Below are positions 12,445 to 24,164 of a stretch of 64,000 nucleotides of DNA, piece after piece. The notes under the pieces are model-generated. The model was not told where the DNA came from and did no database searches. It saw only the letters and a list, made by a program, of their open reading frames with translations. Made by a program: the position numbers and the translations under genes. Origin of the DNA: Rhinopomastus cyanomelas (taxonomy: Eukaryota; Chordata; Aves; Bucerotiformes; Rhinopomastidae); contig VXBP01010392.1 of assembly GCA_013400115.1 (NCBI GenBank), forward strand, positions 1-64,000. Reading direction: 5' to 3'. The number at the start of each line of letters is the position of its first letter. The stretch's first letter is position 1.

Positions 12445-12534
12445 AAGGTGGTGGTACTGTGAACACTGGGCTGACACAAATTTGTAAATGAGTAGAAGAA
12501 TATTTACAGACTAGAGGGGGAAGAGAACTTCTTT

Positions 12535-13385
12535 AAATCTGCTGGTCACGCTGTTCTTAATGAATGTCAGGATACCAGTGACTTTCTTGGCAACAAGCAC
12601 ACACTGCTGTTGCACAGATAACTTATTGCTTGCCAGGACTCTCAAGGTCTCTCTGTGAAGCTGTTTTCCAGCGGTTTTCCAACCCCTAACCTGTACTGAG
12701 GCATGAGGTTACTCCTTCCCAGGTGCAGGACCCTACACTCATCCTTGTTGAACTTCATTAGGTTCCTCTCTGCACAACTCTCCAGTCTCTCCAGGTCTCA
12801 CTGAATGGCAAATGGTCTTCTGGCATATCAGCCAGTTTTCCCAGTTTCATGTTATCAGCAAACTTGCCGTATATACACCCTGTCCCTTCACCTAGTTTGT
12901 TGATGAAAATGTTGAACAGGACTAGACTGAGCACTGACCCTCGGGGAACACCACTAGTTACAAGCCTCCAACTGGACTCTGTGCTGCTAATCACAACCCT
13001 CTGAGCTCTGTTGTTCAGTCAGTTCTCAACCCATCTCTGTTCACTCACCTAACCCACACTTTCTTAGCTTACCTATGAGCATGTAACGACAGTAAGCATC
13101 ATCAGACTTGCTGCTAGGTAGACAACACACACTGCTCTCCCTTTGTCTACCCAGTCACACCATTATAGAAGGCTATCAGACTGGTCAAGCATGATTAGCC
13201 CTGGATGAATCTATGCTAACTACTCCTGATAAGTTTATTTTCCTCCCTAGGCTTAGAGATGACCTTCAGAATGAGCTGCTCTACCATGTTTCCAGAGATG
13301 GAGGTGAGGCCAAATGCTCTGTAACATCCTGAGTTTTACTTCTTGCCCTTTTGGAAGAATGAAGTGACATTGGCTTTCCTCCAGT
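12535..13385 (-). mobile_element. Older CR1 copy, RT region, host of a nested CR1
   Basis: Antisense. The frame 12994-12758 encodes SGVPRGSVLSLVLFNIFINK and the degraded catalytic box FADNMKLG, in which the second Asp of FADD is now Asn. Continuation to about 13385 covers more of the RT domain (text like CTACCATGTTTCCAGAGATG). The sequence stops at TTCCTCCAGT, where the next CR1 tail begins. Confidence 0.8.
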
Positions 13386-14058
13386 CATAGAATCATAGAC
13401 TGGCCCACGTTGGAAGGGACCTCCAAAGGGCACCTAGTCCAACTCCCCTGCAGAGAGCAGGGCAGGCTCAACTAAAGCAGGTTGCCCAGACCTTGTCCAG
13501 CCTCACCTTAAAGATTTCCATGGATGGGGCCTCAACTACCTCCCCAGGAAATCTGTTCCAGTGTTCAGCTCCCCCACTCCTGCTCAAGAACATCTTCCTA
13601 ACAGAAAATTTCAATGTGCTCTTCTCTAATGCGAAGCCATTACCCCTCATCCTATCACTCCAGGCCTGCGTAAACAGTCCCTCTCCAGTATTCAGCAGCT
13701 GGAAGATGCCTTCTCTTCTCCAGACTGAACAACCTCAGCTCCCTCAGCCTGCCCTCGTAGCAGAGGGACTCTAGCCCCTGGATCAATCTCGTGCCCTTCC
13801 CTGGACTCGTTCCATCAGGTCCACGTCCTTCCTGTACTGAGGACTCCAGAGCTGCACGCAAGACTCCAGGTGAGGTCTGAGCAGAGCAGATGAGCAGAAT
13901 ACCCTCTCTCAATCTGCTGGCAATGCTACTTTTGATGAAGCCCAGGATGGAATTGGCCTTCTGGGCTGCAAGCACACACTGTCTCTCATGGCCAGCTTCT
14001 CATTCATGAGTAGCCTCAAGTCCTTCTCCTCAGGCCTGTTTTCTATCACCTCCTCCCA
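13386..14058 (-). mobile_element. CR1 copy ending at N gap
   Basis: Antisense. Tail TCATAGAATCATAGACTGG at its left end, then ORF2 C-terminal sequence with EHWNRFPGEVVEAPSMEIFK encoded at about 13590-13500. A frameshift lies near 13680. It runs to the single N at 14059, past the KDLRLLMNEKLAM-like region. Confidence 0.85.
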
Positions 14059-14059
14059 N
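14059..14059. other. Single-N contig junction between two CR1 copies
   Basis: Left of the N the sequence has reached the KDLGVLVDEKL region of one CR1. Right of it another CR1 restarts at the NGLSRKVVE region. The protein order jumps backwards, so the N hides a gap or a repeat-mediated join. Confidence 0.75.
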
Positions 14060-14935
14060 CTCAACCACCTTCCTGGACAACCCATTCCAGGCTCTCACCA
14101 CTCTCATGGTGAAGAACTTCCTCCTCATATCCAGTCTAAATCTACTCATCTCCAGATTTGCTCCATTCCCCCTAGTCTTGTCGCTACCTGACATCCTAAA
14201 AAGTCCCTCCCCAGCCTTTTTGTAGGCCCCTTTCAGATACTGGAAGGCCACAATAAGGACACCTTGGAGCCTCCTCTTCTCCAGATTGAACAGACCCAAC
14301 TGTTTCAGTCTGGCCTCATAGGAGAGGTGCTCCAGCCCTCTGATCATCCTCGTGGCCCTGCTCTGCACTCACTCCAGCATATCCACATCCTTCTTGTAAT
14401 AAGGGCTCCAGAACTGGATGCAGTCCTCCAGGTGGGGTCTCACCAGAGCAGAGTAGAAGGGGAGAATCACCTCCCTTGACATGCTGGCCACACTTCTCCT
14501 GATGCAGCCCAGGATCAGGTTTGTCTTCCGGGCCACAAGTGCACACTGCTGCCTCGTACTGAGCTTTTCATCCACAGGCACTCCCAAGTCCCTCTCCTCA
14601 GGGCTACTCTCCAGCCAGTCACTGCCCAGCCTGTATCTGTGCTTAGGATTGCCTCAACCCAGATGCAGGACCTTACACATGGTCTTGTTGAACCCCATCA
14701 GGTTGGCTTGTGTCCACCTCTCCAGTCTGGCCAGGGGTTTAGCAACCTCATCTGCCATTTCTCTCAGGACCTGCTCCATGATCTTACCAGGCACAGAGGT
14801 GAGACTGACTGGCCCATAGTTCCCCAGCTCCTCCTTCCTACCCTTTTTGAAAATAGGAATGATGTTTCCCCTTTTCCAGTCAGTTGGGACTTCACCAGAC
14901 CACCATGACTCTCGTCCTCGTGTTATTTGCCTGGG
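14060..14935 (-). mobile_element. CR1 copy, ORF2 C-terminus plus RT remnant
   Basis: Antisense. Frames 14368-14030 and 14587-14369 give ARLKQLGLFNLEKRRLQG, SDKTRGNGANLEMSRF and EKLSTRQQCALVARKTNLIL. Beyond 14750 it jumps to RT-region text (GGCACAGAGGTGAGACTGAC, CCTTTTCCAGTCAGTTGGG), so a piece between them is deleted. It fades near 14935. Confidence 0.85.
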
Positions 14936-15764
14936 AGAAGAACTCTACTCCCACTTGTCTATAACTTCCCTTTAGGTTCGATACAGGCATTTCGGTGACT
15001 TAATCAAGCTTGAAAGCAGCTCTAGATGAGAGCAAGAGGAACCATCACTGTTACATTCAGCCTTGAGATTACTGGTCTTCTGGCTCTCATCTTGGAAGGC
15101 AGCTAAGGAGCATTCGTCTCTGCTGTGATTTGCCTAGCTTACTCGCCAATTGGATGTGCTAGCATGCCTTTTGGATGCCACTCTTTGAGATCTTTAGTTT
15201 AAAGTCCACCTGACAAAACTGGCCAGCCTATCACCAGTGTACAACAAATCTCAAAGTGAAAAGGGGTTCTGATTTCAGTCTTAGTATGATGAGTCCTGAA
15301 ACCACTAAGGGGAGGAGATGTCTTTCCCCATTTGATAAAGTTCTGTCCTCACCTTTGAACTGGTGAGCTGAAACCCCAAGAAGTATCAAATCCTAATGTT
15401 CATATCACCGTATGCTTCCACTAATTGGAAGGCAAAAGGATCATGATCAGAAAGCTACCAGAGAGAATCAGAGGAACAGCACTGGCACAGAGACATGTCA
15501 GTATCAAACTCCTGCCAAATCACACACAAATATTTGCAGAAAAGTCTGATTTTCTACTGCTGGAAGAAATCTCATCAAGAGTTGAAATACTGAATACACT
15601 TAAATGTAATTTAGACTCCCAAGGAGGCTTCCAGTGGATGATTCCAAAGGCATGCTAATCTGTTTCAGAGGATGGACATGTATTTCACCCAGGCTGATAG
15701 AGCCGCGCTTGATACATGCAGTAGGAAAATGCAATAGGTTTCAAGGGAAGAGAAGAACCACAGA
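14936..15764. other. No gene seen
   Basis: Noncoding-looking sequence. A 77-codon frame at 15425-15658 has no recognisable domain. Confidence 0.4.
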
Positions 15765-16405
15765 ACCAGAGAATCACAGAAAGCTAGAGGTTGGAAGAAA
15801 CCTCAAGACATCATTGAGTTCAAATCCCTGCCAGAGCAAGACCACCTAGATCAGGTTACATGGGGCTGCATCCACGCCAGTTTTGAATGTCTCCAGAGCA
15901 GGAGACTCCACAATCTCTCTGGGCAGCCTGTGTCAGGAGTCTGTCACCCTGATAGTGAAAAGGTTTTTCCTTATGTTTCCATAGAACCTCCTCTGCTGTG
16001 GCTTAGACCTGCTATACATTGTCCTGTCGTTGGATGACACCGAGCAGAGCTTGGCTACATCCTCCTGACACCCACCCTTTTCATATTGATAAACGTGAAT
16101 GACGTCACGCCTCAGTCTTCGTTTCTCCAAGCTAAAGAGACCCAGCTTTTCCTCATAAGGCAGATGTTCCACTCTGTCATTGTGGCTCTGCACTGGGCTC
16201 CTTCCAGCAGTTGCCTGCCCTTCTGGAACTGAACGGCCCAGAACTGGACACAATATTCCAGATGCAGTCTCACAAGGGTAGAGTAGAGGGGGAGAAGAAC
16301 CTCTCTCAACCTACTAACCACCACCCCCTTTCTAATCCACCCCAGGATGTCGTTGGCATTCTTGGCCACAAGGGCACATTGCTGGCTCATGGTCATAAGG
16401 CAGAC
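15765..16405 (-). mobile_element. CR1 fragment with 3' tail
   Basis: Antisense. Left end AATCACAGAAAGCTAGAGG, then ORF2 text on the minus strand: SNDRTMYSRSKPQQRRFYGN, VYQYEKGGCQEDVAKL and MTMSQQCALVAKNANDILGW, with frameshifts between. 5' truncated near 16405. Confidence 0.87.
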
Positions 16406-17336
16406 AGAAGGCAGGAAGTGAAGGGCATTCAGAGAGATGACACCACACAAAGACACTTGTTTCTCCCCTTATTACCAGGGAAAAGAACACTTGTGAAATG
16501 CAATGCACCGCAAGCGGGCACGTGTGAACACAGTACCCATCCCAGGGGCACCTAGCATCAGTAGCTGATTATCAGCCTTTTGCTTAATCACATGTAGTTG
16601 CTCCATTTCTCAGAGGACTTTTATGAAGCCTTTAATTCACTGCAAACACTTTTAAAAGCACTTGCCTGATTTACCATTTTGTTAGGTGCCTATGGGGAAT
16701 GAAATAAGCCCAGAAACTTTATTCATTCAAGAGGAAAATAAGTCAAAAGCTCAAGAGTTTACAAATAATTCAGTGGCCAAAAAAGCAGTGACCAGTACAT
16801 TTGCTGATGGCACAAAGTGGGTCTCAGTTGGCAGCCAGGCATGATCTGTATGACTATGCAGGAAGACAGACTAGCAAGTGAGAGCTGTGTTTTGTACACA
16901 GTGCTGACTAGATGCTATTGCAAAGCAGTGCCTAGAGCACTTCTCTAGACAAAGAACTCCCATCATGAGGACAACCTGCGGCTGGCCTCAGAGAAACGAT
17001 TCAAGAGCCAACTTGAAATGGAAGTTTTCAAGGTAAACTAACAACTGCTTCATCTCTGATGGTTTCTGCAAACCCAGAATGAATTTCATAAGGAAACTGA
17101 AGTCTACTTGACTGTCATCTAGGTTATGGGGTGTATCTGGCTGAAAGGGGATGGCTTGTGACACACCAGCAGACACTAATGGAATTATCTGCTCAATCCT
17201 TTCAAACTTCTAGCAAACAGTGAGTCCTGCGCATGTGCAAACTCTACTCTGTGATATCAATGTACTCTTTTCAATGAGTCTGAAACAATTTACACTTCCT
17301 CACAGAGGCATAACCTACTCCTCACCAAAGAACAAA
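16406..17336. other. No gene seen
   Basis: A CR1-free stretch without a supported exon or RNA gene. Confidence 0.4.
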
Positions 17337-17453
17337 ATCATAGAATCATTAGGGATTGGAAGGAACTTTGAAAGATCATCTAGTCCAATCCCCCTGCCAC
17401 AGCAGGATCACCTAGACCAAGTCACACAGGAACACATCCAGGCGGGTCTTAAA
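17337..17453 (-). mobile_element. CR1 3' tail, antisense half of an inverted insertion
   Basis: AAATCATAGAATCATTAGGG through CCAGGCGGGTCTTAAA is the antisense 3' end of a young CR1. It ends abruptly at 17453, where a sense-strand CR1 piece begins with no spacer. Confidence 0.85.
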
Positions 17454-17635
17454 CAGGCCAGAGAGCTGGGCAGGGAGAAATGTAATGAACTATAACAAGG
17501 GTAAGTGTACAGATTTGCATCTGGGCAAGAACAACCCCAGGTACCAGTATAGGTTGGGGACTGACCTGTTGGAGAGCAGTGTAAGAGAAAGGGACCTGGG
17601 GGTCCTGGTGGATAGCAGGATGACCATAGAAGGAC
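17454..17635 (+). mobile_element. CR1 ORF2 piece, sense half of an inverted insertion
   Basis: Sense text for YNKGKCTDLHLGKNNPRYQY and SSVRERDLGVLVDSRMTI follows directly on the antisense tail. In one CR1 this region lies 5' of the tail, so tail plus inverted 5' part fits a twin-primed insertion. The subfamily wording of both halves agrees. Confidence 0.8.
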
Positions 17636-17649
17636 AAGCAGTCAAAGTT

Positions 17650-17870
17650 TTGCTTTCCTTCCAAAAGGACTCAAGGTGTGGCATCACCAGTGCTGAGAAC
17701 ACGGGGACAATCACCTCCCTCCTCCTGCTGGACACACAGTTTCTAATCCAGGTCAAGATGCCATTTGCCTTCTTGACCCCCTGGGTACAGTGCTGGCTCA
17801 TATTGAGCCGCCTGTCAATTAGAACCCCCAGGTCCTTTTTTGCTAGCAACACTTCCCCAAAAAGTGAAGG
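17650..17870 (-). mobile_element. CR1 ORF2 fragment of another subfamily
   Basis: Antisense. The minus frame reads KKDLGVLIDRRLNMSQHCTQ, VKKANGILTWIRNCVSSRRR. It lacks both its 3' tail and its 5' part. It directly follows the inverted CR1 and may be the site into which that element inserted. Confidence 0.78.
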
Positions 17871-18342
17871 GGCGATGCTCCCTCTTTCCCTTACCTTACT
17901 GCACCAGCCCGTATGGCTCATGTAAGTCAAGATCAAAACAGGACTTCCCCACCTATAACAAAGGACCTTGAATCTAAGATAGAAAAGTGATAGTCTATGC
18001 AATATGCCTCTCGGTGACCCTGGTTCTTCATACTGCACACAGTCCAGCACAGGAAACACCGTACGCAATCACTGACCAGACACAAGGCCAGGCAGATAAA
18101 ACTGCTACTGTTACTTAACACGACCACTGTCAAGAACAGCTATCAAACACAGCCCCTCATATAGAAAAAGGAATTGTCAGCCATTAGTGAAGAACTCTTA
18201 AGGAACGGGAAGGCCAAGGCGACTTCCTGTTTTGGCAGCTAAGCCTTAGTGAGAAAGAAATATTAGATAAATTTATAAGAAGGGTGGTGGAGAAAGAGGC
18301 AAACCTTCAATTGACAAAAAAAAAAAAAAACCACTTCGGCAA
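17871..18342. other. No gene seen; poly-A run
   Basis: No supported gene. A run of As lies at about 18317-18331, shortly before the next CR1 tail. Confidence 0.4.
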
Positions 18343-18790
18343 ATCACAGAACATTAGGGATTGGAAGGGATCATGAAAGATCATCCCATCTAATTCCGCC
18401 GCCACAGCAAGATCCCTTAGATCAAGTCACACAGGAATATGTCCAGGTGGGTTTTAAACGCCTCCAGAGAAGGAGACTCCACAACGCCCCTGGGCAGCCT
18501 GTTCCAGTGCTTTGTCACCCTCATCGTGAAGAAGTTCCTTCTCATAATTATGTGGAACCTCCTACGTTTCAGCTTACACCCACTGCCCCTTGTCCTATCA
18601 CTAGTTGGCACCCCTCAGTCTCCTTTTTTCCAAGCTAAAGACACCCAACTCCCTCAGTCTTTTCTCATCAGGGAGATGTTCCACTCCCTTCATCATCTTT
18701 GTGGCTCTGAGCTGCATTCTCTCAAGCAGTTCTGTGTCCTTCTTGAACTGGGGGGCCGAGAACTGGGCACAATATTTCAAAATGAACAGT
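18343..18790 (-). mobile_element. CR1 fragment with 3' tail
   Basis: Antisense. Tail AAATCACAGAACATTAGGGA, then a 64-codon open C-terminus (18611-18417) with SDRTRGSGCKLKRRRFHI and KHWNRLPRGVVESPSLE. 5' truncated near 18790 after the FKKDTEL region. Confidence 0.88.
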
Positions 18791-19222
18791 CAAGTGTATT
18801 CCAGGTTGCCTGCTTGGTAAGAAAATGTGTCAGGACAAGCCTCAGGCTGTGAAGAGCTTAACCTCAACCTGTTGTGGCACTGTCACTTACCTCAGCATGG
18901 CCCCATGGCACTCCTGCAGTATACCCTGACTCTCTGCAGGGCTGATTCACACAGCCCTTCTGCCCTGCCACCTGCAACTGGGCTGAGTGGTTAAGCCAAA
19001 TTAACTGGGCTGAGCACTCCTGCCATCCAGAAGCAGCCAGTCACTGGAGCTCAGAGCACAGAGTACAGCACACAGAACCCAGGAAGCACCACCATCTGCC
19101 ACGAGACTGCAGCATAACAGCCAGAATGTGAATCAGTATAAATCATCTTCAGTTGTAGGTATTAGAAAGGCACTAAAGGCAAGTAGTGTGATAAGCATGA
19201 TGTCACTACATAATTAGACATC

Positions 19223-19305
19223 AAGGAAAAGCTCTTTAAACTGAGGGTGGGGGATCCCTGGAACAGGCTGTCTAGAGAAGTGGTGGAGGCTCCCTCCCTG
19301 GACAC
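19223..19305 (+). mobile_element. Short CR1 ORF2 remnant
   Basis: An isolated sense fragment encoding KLFKLRVGDPWNRLSREVVE without tail or upstream part. It matches the subfamily wording of the copy at 3725. Confidence 0.7.
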
Positions 19306-20308
19306 GATGCTAAGCATCGTCAGCTTCAGCATCTCCAACTTCTGATACAGGCTTTCAAACTAAGTAGAGGGCTCTGCCTGTTTGCCTTCAGAGTTTCTAA
19401 TTTGGAGGGTTTTTCAAATTTAAAACTTCTTTCACTAGTTTTACAGAGCATAAACCAATTTTTTTCAGACATGGTCAAAGAAGCTTAGAATTTCAGATGA
19501 CACTCTAACTCTGGATATTAGAAAAGCCCTAAAACCCAAGCTACCATAAGATGCAGAACACAACTGTTACCACTTCAACCACATGAAATATACTACCTTG
19601 ATCACTGCAACAAAAAGTATTTCTGAAGAGCTGTTATGATACAATGAAAGGTGCCAGAGAAAAAAATCTCTTGCTGTCCACAGCCCCCACAACAACATCA
19701 TGGCAGAAAAAGAGCCACAGAATTACACTGCCATATTAAAGAATGCAAATTGTTCATGGAGTAGAATTACATTCAAAAACACTGACACAGAAACTAAGTT
19801 CTTCACTGAGCACTATATATTTGGGATCAAACATCTTGATTTGCAGCAAAGATATCAATGTCCACAGGAAGTCTATCTGGGCTGTTTACTGAAAAGGTAT
19901 ATCTGCAAAATTTTATATATGAAAAAATTCATGTACACACACATGCTCTCCCTCCAAACATAGATGAGACTTGAAGATGGGTTTGAAGGACAAGGCAGTG
20001 AAGCTGGAACTCCAAAAGCAAAGATATAAACCCCTTCTGCCAGCCCCCCCCCCCCCNNNNNNNNNNNNNNNCCCCCCCCCCCCCCCCCAATGAAGAAATG
20101 CATAAATTAAGCTGGCAGTTTTGGCTTCCAGTTTCCAAGACAAACCACCAACATTCTCAAACCATTACGGCAGGCTGACAGGCCTGCAGTTTTCCCAATC
20201 GTCCTTCCACCCATTCTTGTGGATTTATTGTGTCACATTAGCAGCCTCCAGTCATCTGAGACCTACTCTGTTAGCCAGGATCACTCCAGCCAGACTTGTT
20301 TACTCAAG
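19306..20308. other. No gene seen; contains sequence gap
   Basis: Noncoding sequence with the C-run gap at 20044-20088. A frame of 87 codons at 19700-19963 has no recognisable domain. Confidence 0.4.
20044..20088. repeat. Poly-C tract split by a 15-N gap
   Basis: Thirteen Cs, fifteen Ns (20057-20071) and seventeen Cs. The other strand is an unbroken G run, which is hard to sequence and could form G-quadruplexes. The true length is unknown. Confidence 0.9.
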
Positions 20309-21115
20309 TCACAGAATCACAGACCATTACGGACTGAAAGGGACAGCGAAAGATCATCCAGTCCAATCCCCCTGCCACAGCAGGATCACCTAGATCAAGT
20401 CACATAGGAACATGTCCAGGTGGGTTTTAAATGTCTCCAGAGACAGAGACTTCACAAACCCCCCAGGCAGCCCGTTCCAGTGCTCTGTCACCCTCACTGG
20501 GAAGAAGTTCCTTCTCATATTGATGTGGAATCTCCTATGTTCCAGCTCACACCCACTGCCCCTTGTCCTATCATTAGCTGACATTGAGAAGAGCCTAGCT
20601 CCATCCTCCTGACAACTACCCTTTATATTATAAACATTAATGAAGTCACCCCTCAGTCTTCTCCAAGCTAAAGAGACCCAGCTCCCTAGCCTTTCCTCAT
20701 AAGGGAGAAGCTCCACTTCTTTCATCATCTTTGTGGATCTGAGCTGGACCCTCTCCAGCAGCTCTGTGTCCTTCTTGAACTGAGGGGCCCAGAACTGGAC
20801 ACACTATTCCAGACGTGGTCTCATCAGGGCAGAGAGGAGGGGGAGGAGATCCGCTCTCAGTCTACTAACCACCCACCTTCTAGACCACCCCAGGATACTG
20901 TTAGCCTTCTTAGCCACAAGGGCACATTGCTGGCTTATGGTTATGCTGCCTGGCACCAAGACCCCCAGGTCCCTTTCTCCTATGCTGCTCTCCAACAGCT
21001 CAGTCCCTAACCTGTACTGGTACCTGGGGTTGTTCTTGCCCAGATGCAAGTCTACACATGCCTTTGTTATAGTTCATTAAATTTCTCCCCACTCAGCTCT
21101 CCAGCCTGTCCAGGT
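20309..21115 (-). mobile_element. CR1 copy with 3' tail
   Basis: Antisense. Tail CAGAATCACAGACCATTACGG, then ORF2 C-terminus on the minus strand: NDRTRGSGCELEHRRFHI, EHWNGLPGGFVKS, and upstream NNPRYQYRLGTELLESSI and RDLGVLVPGSITISQQC. Frame breaks lie near 20660 and 20800. It ends at GCCTGTCCAGGTCCTG. Confidence 0.9.
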
Positions 21116-21129
21116 CCTGTATTATGACA

Positions 21130-21765
21130 GCACAGCTTGCTGGGGTCCTCATCCAACCTGGCCTCAAACACCTCCAGGCAGGAAGCAGCCATAGCCTCTC
21201 CAGGCAATCGATTCCAGAGTTTCTCCATTCTTGCACTGAAGAACTTCTTCTCAAGATCTAGTCTTCTAGTCTCCTTCATTTCCAAACTATCTCTCCTTGT
21301 CCTATTGCTAGATCCCCTTGGGAAAAGTTCATCTCCAATCTTCCTGTCGGTTCCCTTCAGGTACTGGAAGGTAGCTTCCAGTCCCTCCAGAGTCTTCTCT
21401 TCCCTAGGCTGAATAACCCCAGCTCCCTCCACCTGTCCTCATAGCAAAGGTGCTCCAGCCCTTGGACCATCTCTGTGGCCTCCTCTGGACTCGCTTCAAC
21501 AGTTTTACCTCCTTCTTGTGTTGGGGACACCAGAACTGGATATGGTTTTTGAGGTGGGGTCTCACAAATGCAAAGTAAAAGGGGAGAATCCCTTCTCCTG
21601 CTTTGCTGGCTGCAGTACTCTTGATTCACCCAAGGATGTGGTATGCCTTCTGGGCTGCAGGAGTCCAGTGCTAGCTCATGTTGAGCTTCTCCTCAATCAA
21701 CACCCCCAAGTCCTTCTCCTCAGGGCTGCTCTCAATCCATTCACCACCCAGCATGGATTTGTGCT
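21130..21765 (-). mobile_element. CR1 copy, second subfamily, tail missing
   Basis: Antisense. The minus frame has SSNRTRRDSLEMKETRRLD, KLWNRLPGEAMAASCLEVFE and VSPTQEGGKTVEASPEEATE. The wording resembles the sense copy at 1790-2500. The 3' tail is absent, and the preceding CR1 abuts it in the same orientation. Confidence 0.87.
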
Positions 21766-23302
21766 TGTATGTAAGAAAATACTTGAAGATTGAAGTGTTC
21801 CTAGTCCAAGTCTCAGTTTGCAGTAGATTTTTCAGTTGAGTAACAAACCCTTTTAAAATATGGTTTACTATGTAAATACTGTTGTAGCCTTAATTAAAGA
21901 TGTACCACAACAACGGAGTTGATTACACAACAAACGGGGTTTGTAAAGAACATCAGGCACTTGCTGATCTCTGCATTAAGGACTTTTGTTTCAGGCCACT
22001 GTTTCAAATGGCACTTCAGATAAAGACATCGGAGTGAGATCACTGATCTATTCCTCTTCACAGTCCATGCAACACTCAGCAGCAATGAGGTGAAACAGCT
22101 AAAATAACTAAAGTCACCAACAGCAGCTGGAAACCCCAAATGTGCAGACATCTCCTACAACAGACCAAGTCATCTCTGCTGTCTGGGAAATGACAGAGGA
22201 CCTTTTAACCAGACTTTCATGTCCAATATTTAATTCAACTCTGGCTCAAACCCACTGTGGAGATTACTAAGAATTATGCTCCTGTGACAACAATGTAGCT
22301 TTTTGATTAAATTTTCATAAAAAGTGAAATCCTGGACTCACTGAAGTCATTGGAAATTTTGCCAACAGCTTCAGAGACCAAGTTTTACCCAAAGTGAATC
22401 AGAGAATTTCCTGCTCATTAGGAAAAAAAATCAAGGCTTTTAGAAAATTGATGCTTTATGATAGAACCTGGTGATACGCTGATGGGATGGATCTAGATGG
22501 ATAGTCTGATGTATGCAAAAAGAACCTCAGTATCCCTCTAGCACAGAAATTCCTGTGTAGAACATATTCAGCTTGTCTATCCCAAGCAGGAACTTGCACA
22601 GGGCTAGGTTTGATTGCACAGTTCCTTATCCTGATGCAAATAGGATTCTTTCCCAGTCACTTATGTCAATGGTAAAAGAACTTGCCTGCCCCTAGGGAAG
22701 CTGTGGGAAGATAGCTGCATCCTCTTGCCAGTGATTCTGGCCACATCCTCAATGCAAAACTACAGGGGCGGACTACCAAGAAAGGGGCTTTTGCCTTCAG
22801 GTCTCTGTGACACTGTCAGCTGTGCAAGCAGATTGCATTGAGGATGATGCTGGATGGTGTGCCTGAAGACAGCTTTAAAACATGGTTTGTGGTTTTATCA
22901 GGGTACAGCATGGGCACAGTTAACCCTGAATTTAGGCAAATGCCACTTAGGCATCATCAAATGTCCCAACTGCCAACTTCTTTTTGGAGGTGGTCTGCCA
23001 AACAAACATGTTACAAGTGTGCAGGAAGGCAGGTAACTTGTGATGAGAAAACCAGCCTGATAAAGTCTGCCTTGACACTCAGGGTTATCCAGACAAAGAA
23101 ATGTAGAGTTAGCACAGGCAGGGAGCCCTGTTTGGGAATACAAGAACGCACTACTGATAGTGAAAATCTAACAGCCCGTGCTCTATCCAGCCCACAAAGA
23201 GAAGGCCAAAGATTAACTTAATCCCACTGGGATTGTGTAAGTATGAGAAACAAACATTTGATAGAGGACTTGTCACTCTGGCAGACACAAATAAATCTAG
23301 AA
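21766..23302. other. No gene seen
   Basis: A 1.5-kb CR1-free stretch. A 127-codon frame at 22838-23221 has neither a known domain nor low stop density in neighbouring frames. I do not consider it a gene. Confidence 0.4.
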
Positions 23303-24146
23303 TGTCCCTCAGGGCTCAGTGTTGGGACCAGTCTAGTTCAACATATTTATCAATTACCTGGATGAGGAGATCAAATGCACCCTCAGTAAGTTAGAAAAAG
23401 TGTAGAGTCTTGCATCTGGGTAAGAACAACCCTAGGTACCAGTATAGATTTGGGACTGACATGTTGGAGAGAAAGGGACCTGGGGGTCCTGGAGGACAGC
23501 AGGATAACCACAAGCCAGCAATGTGCTCTTGTGGCCAAGAAGACCAACAGCATCTTGGGGTGGATCACAAGGCGGGCGGTTAGCAAACCGAGAGAGGTTC
23601 TTCTCCCCCTCTACTCTGCACTAGTGAGACCACATCTGTGGAGTACTGTGTCCAGTTGTGGGCCCCTCAGTTCAAGAAGGACATAGAGCTGCTGGATGTC
23701 CAGCGCAGAGCAACAAAGATGATGAAGTACAACACCTCCCTTATAAGGAAAGGCTGAGGGAGCTGGGTCTCTTTAGCTTGGAGAAGACTGAGGGGTGACC
23801 TCATTAATGTCTATAAATATTTCAAGGGTGGTGTCAGGAGGATGGAGCCAGGCTCTTGTCAGTGCCATATGTTGATAGGACAAGGGGCAATGGGTGCAAG
23901 CTGGAACATAGGAGGTTCCATATAAATATTAGAAGGAACTTCTCCACAGTGAGGGTAATGGAGCATTGGAACAGGCTGCCCAGGGGAGTTGTGGAGTCTC
24001 TTTCTCTGGAGACGTTTAAAACCCACATGGATACGTTCCTGTTGAATTTGGTCTAGGTGATCCTGCTGTGGCAGGGGGATTGGACTAGATGATCTTTCGA
24101 GGTCCTTTCCAATCCCTAAAGATTCTACGAGTCTATGATTCTATGG
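23303..24146 (+). mobile_element. CR1 copy with internal deletion
   Basis: Sense. It begins in the RT region (PQGSVLGPV-like, near 23305), jumps at about 23390 to the LHLGKNNPRYQYR region, and continues with RDLGVLEDSRITTSQQCALV and DRTRGNGCKLEHRRFHINIR. The tail has three near-perfect octamers ending at 24146. A relatively young copy with several frameshifts. Confidence 0.9.
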
Positions 24147-24164
24147 CACAAAATGAAATGAGAG

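Noticed and set aside
12400..12445. Repeated octamers as a CRISPR-like or satellite array
   Set aside because: They are the normal 3' terminal repeats of a CR1 element.
22838..23221. 127-codon plus frame as a novel gene
   Set aside because: No domain, no splice context, and competing frames on both strands.
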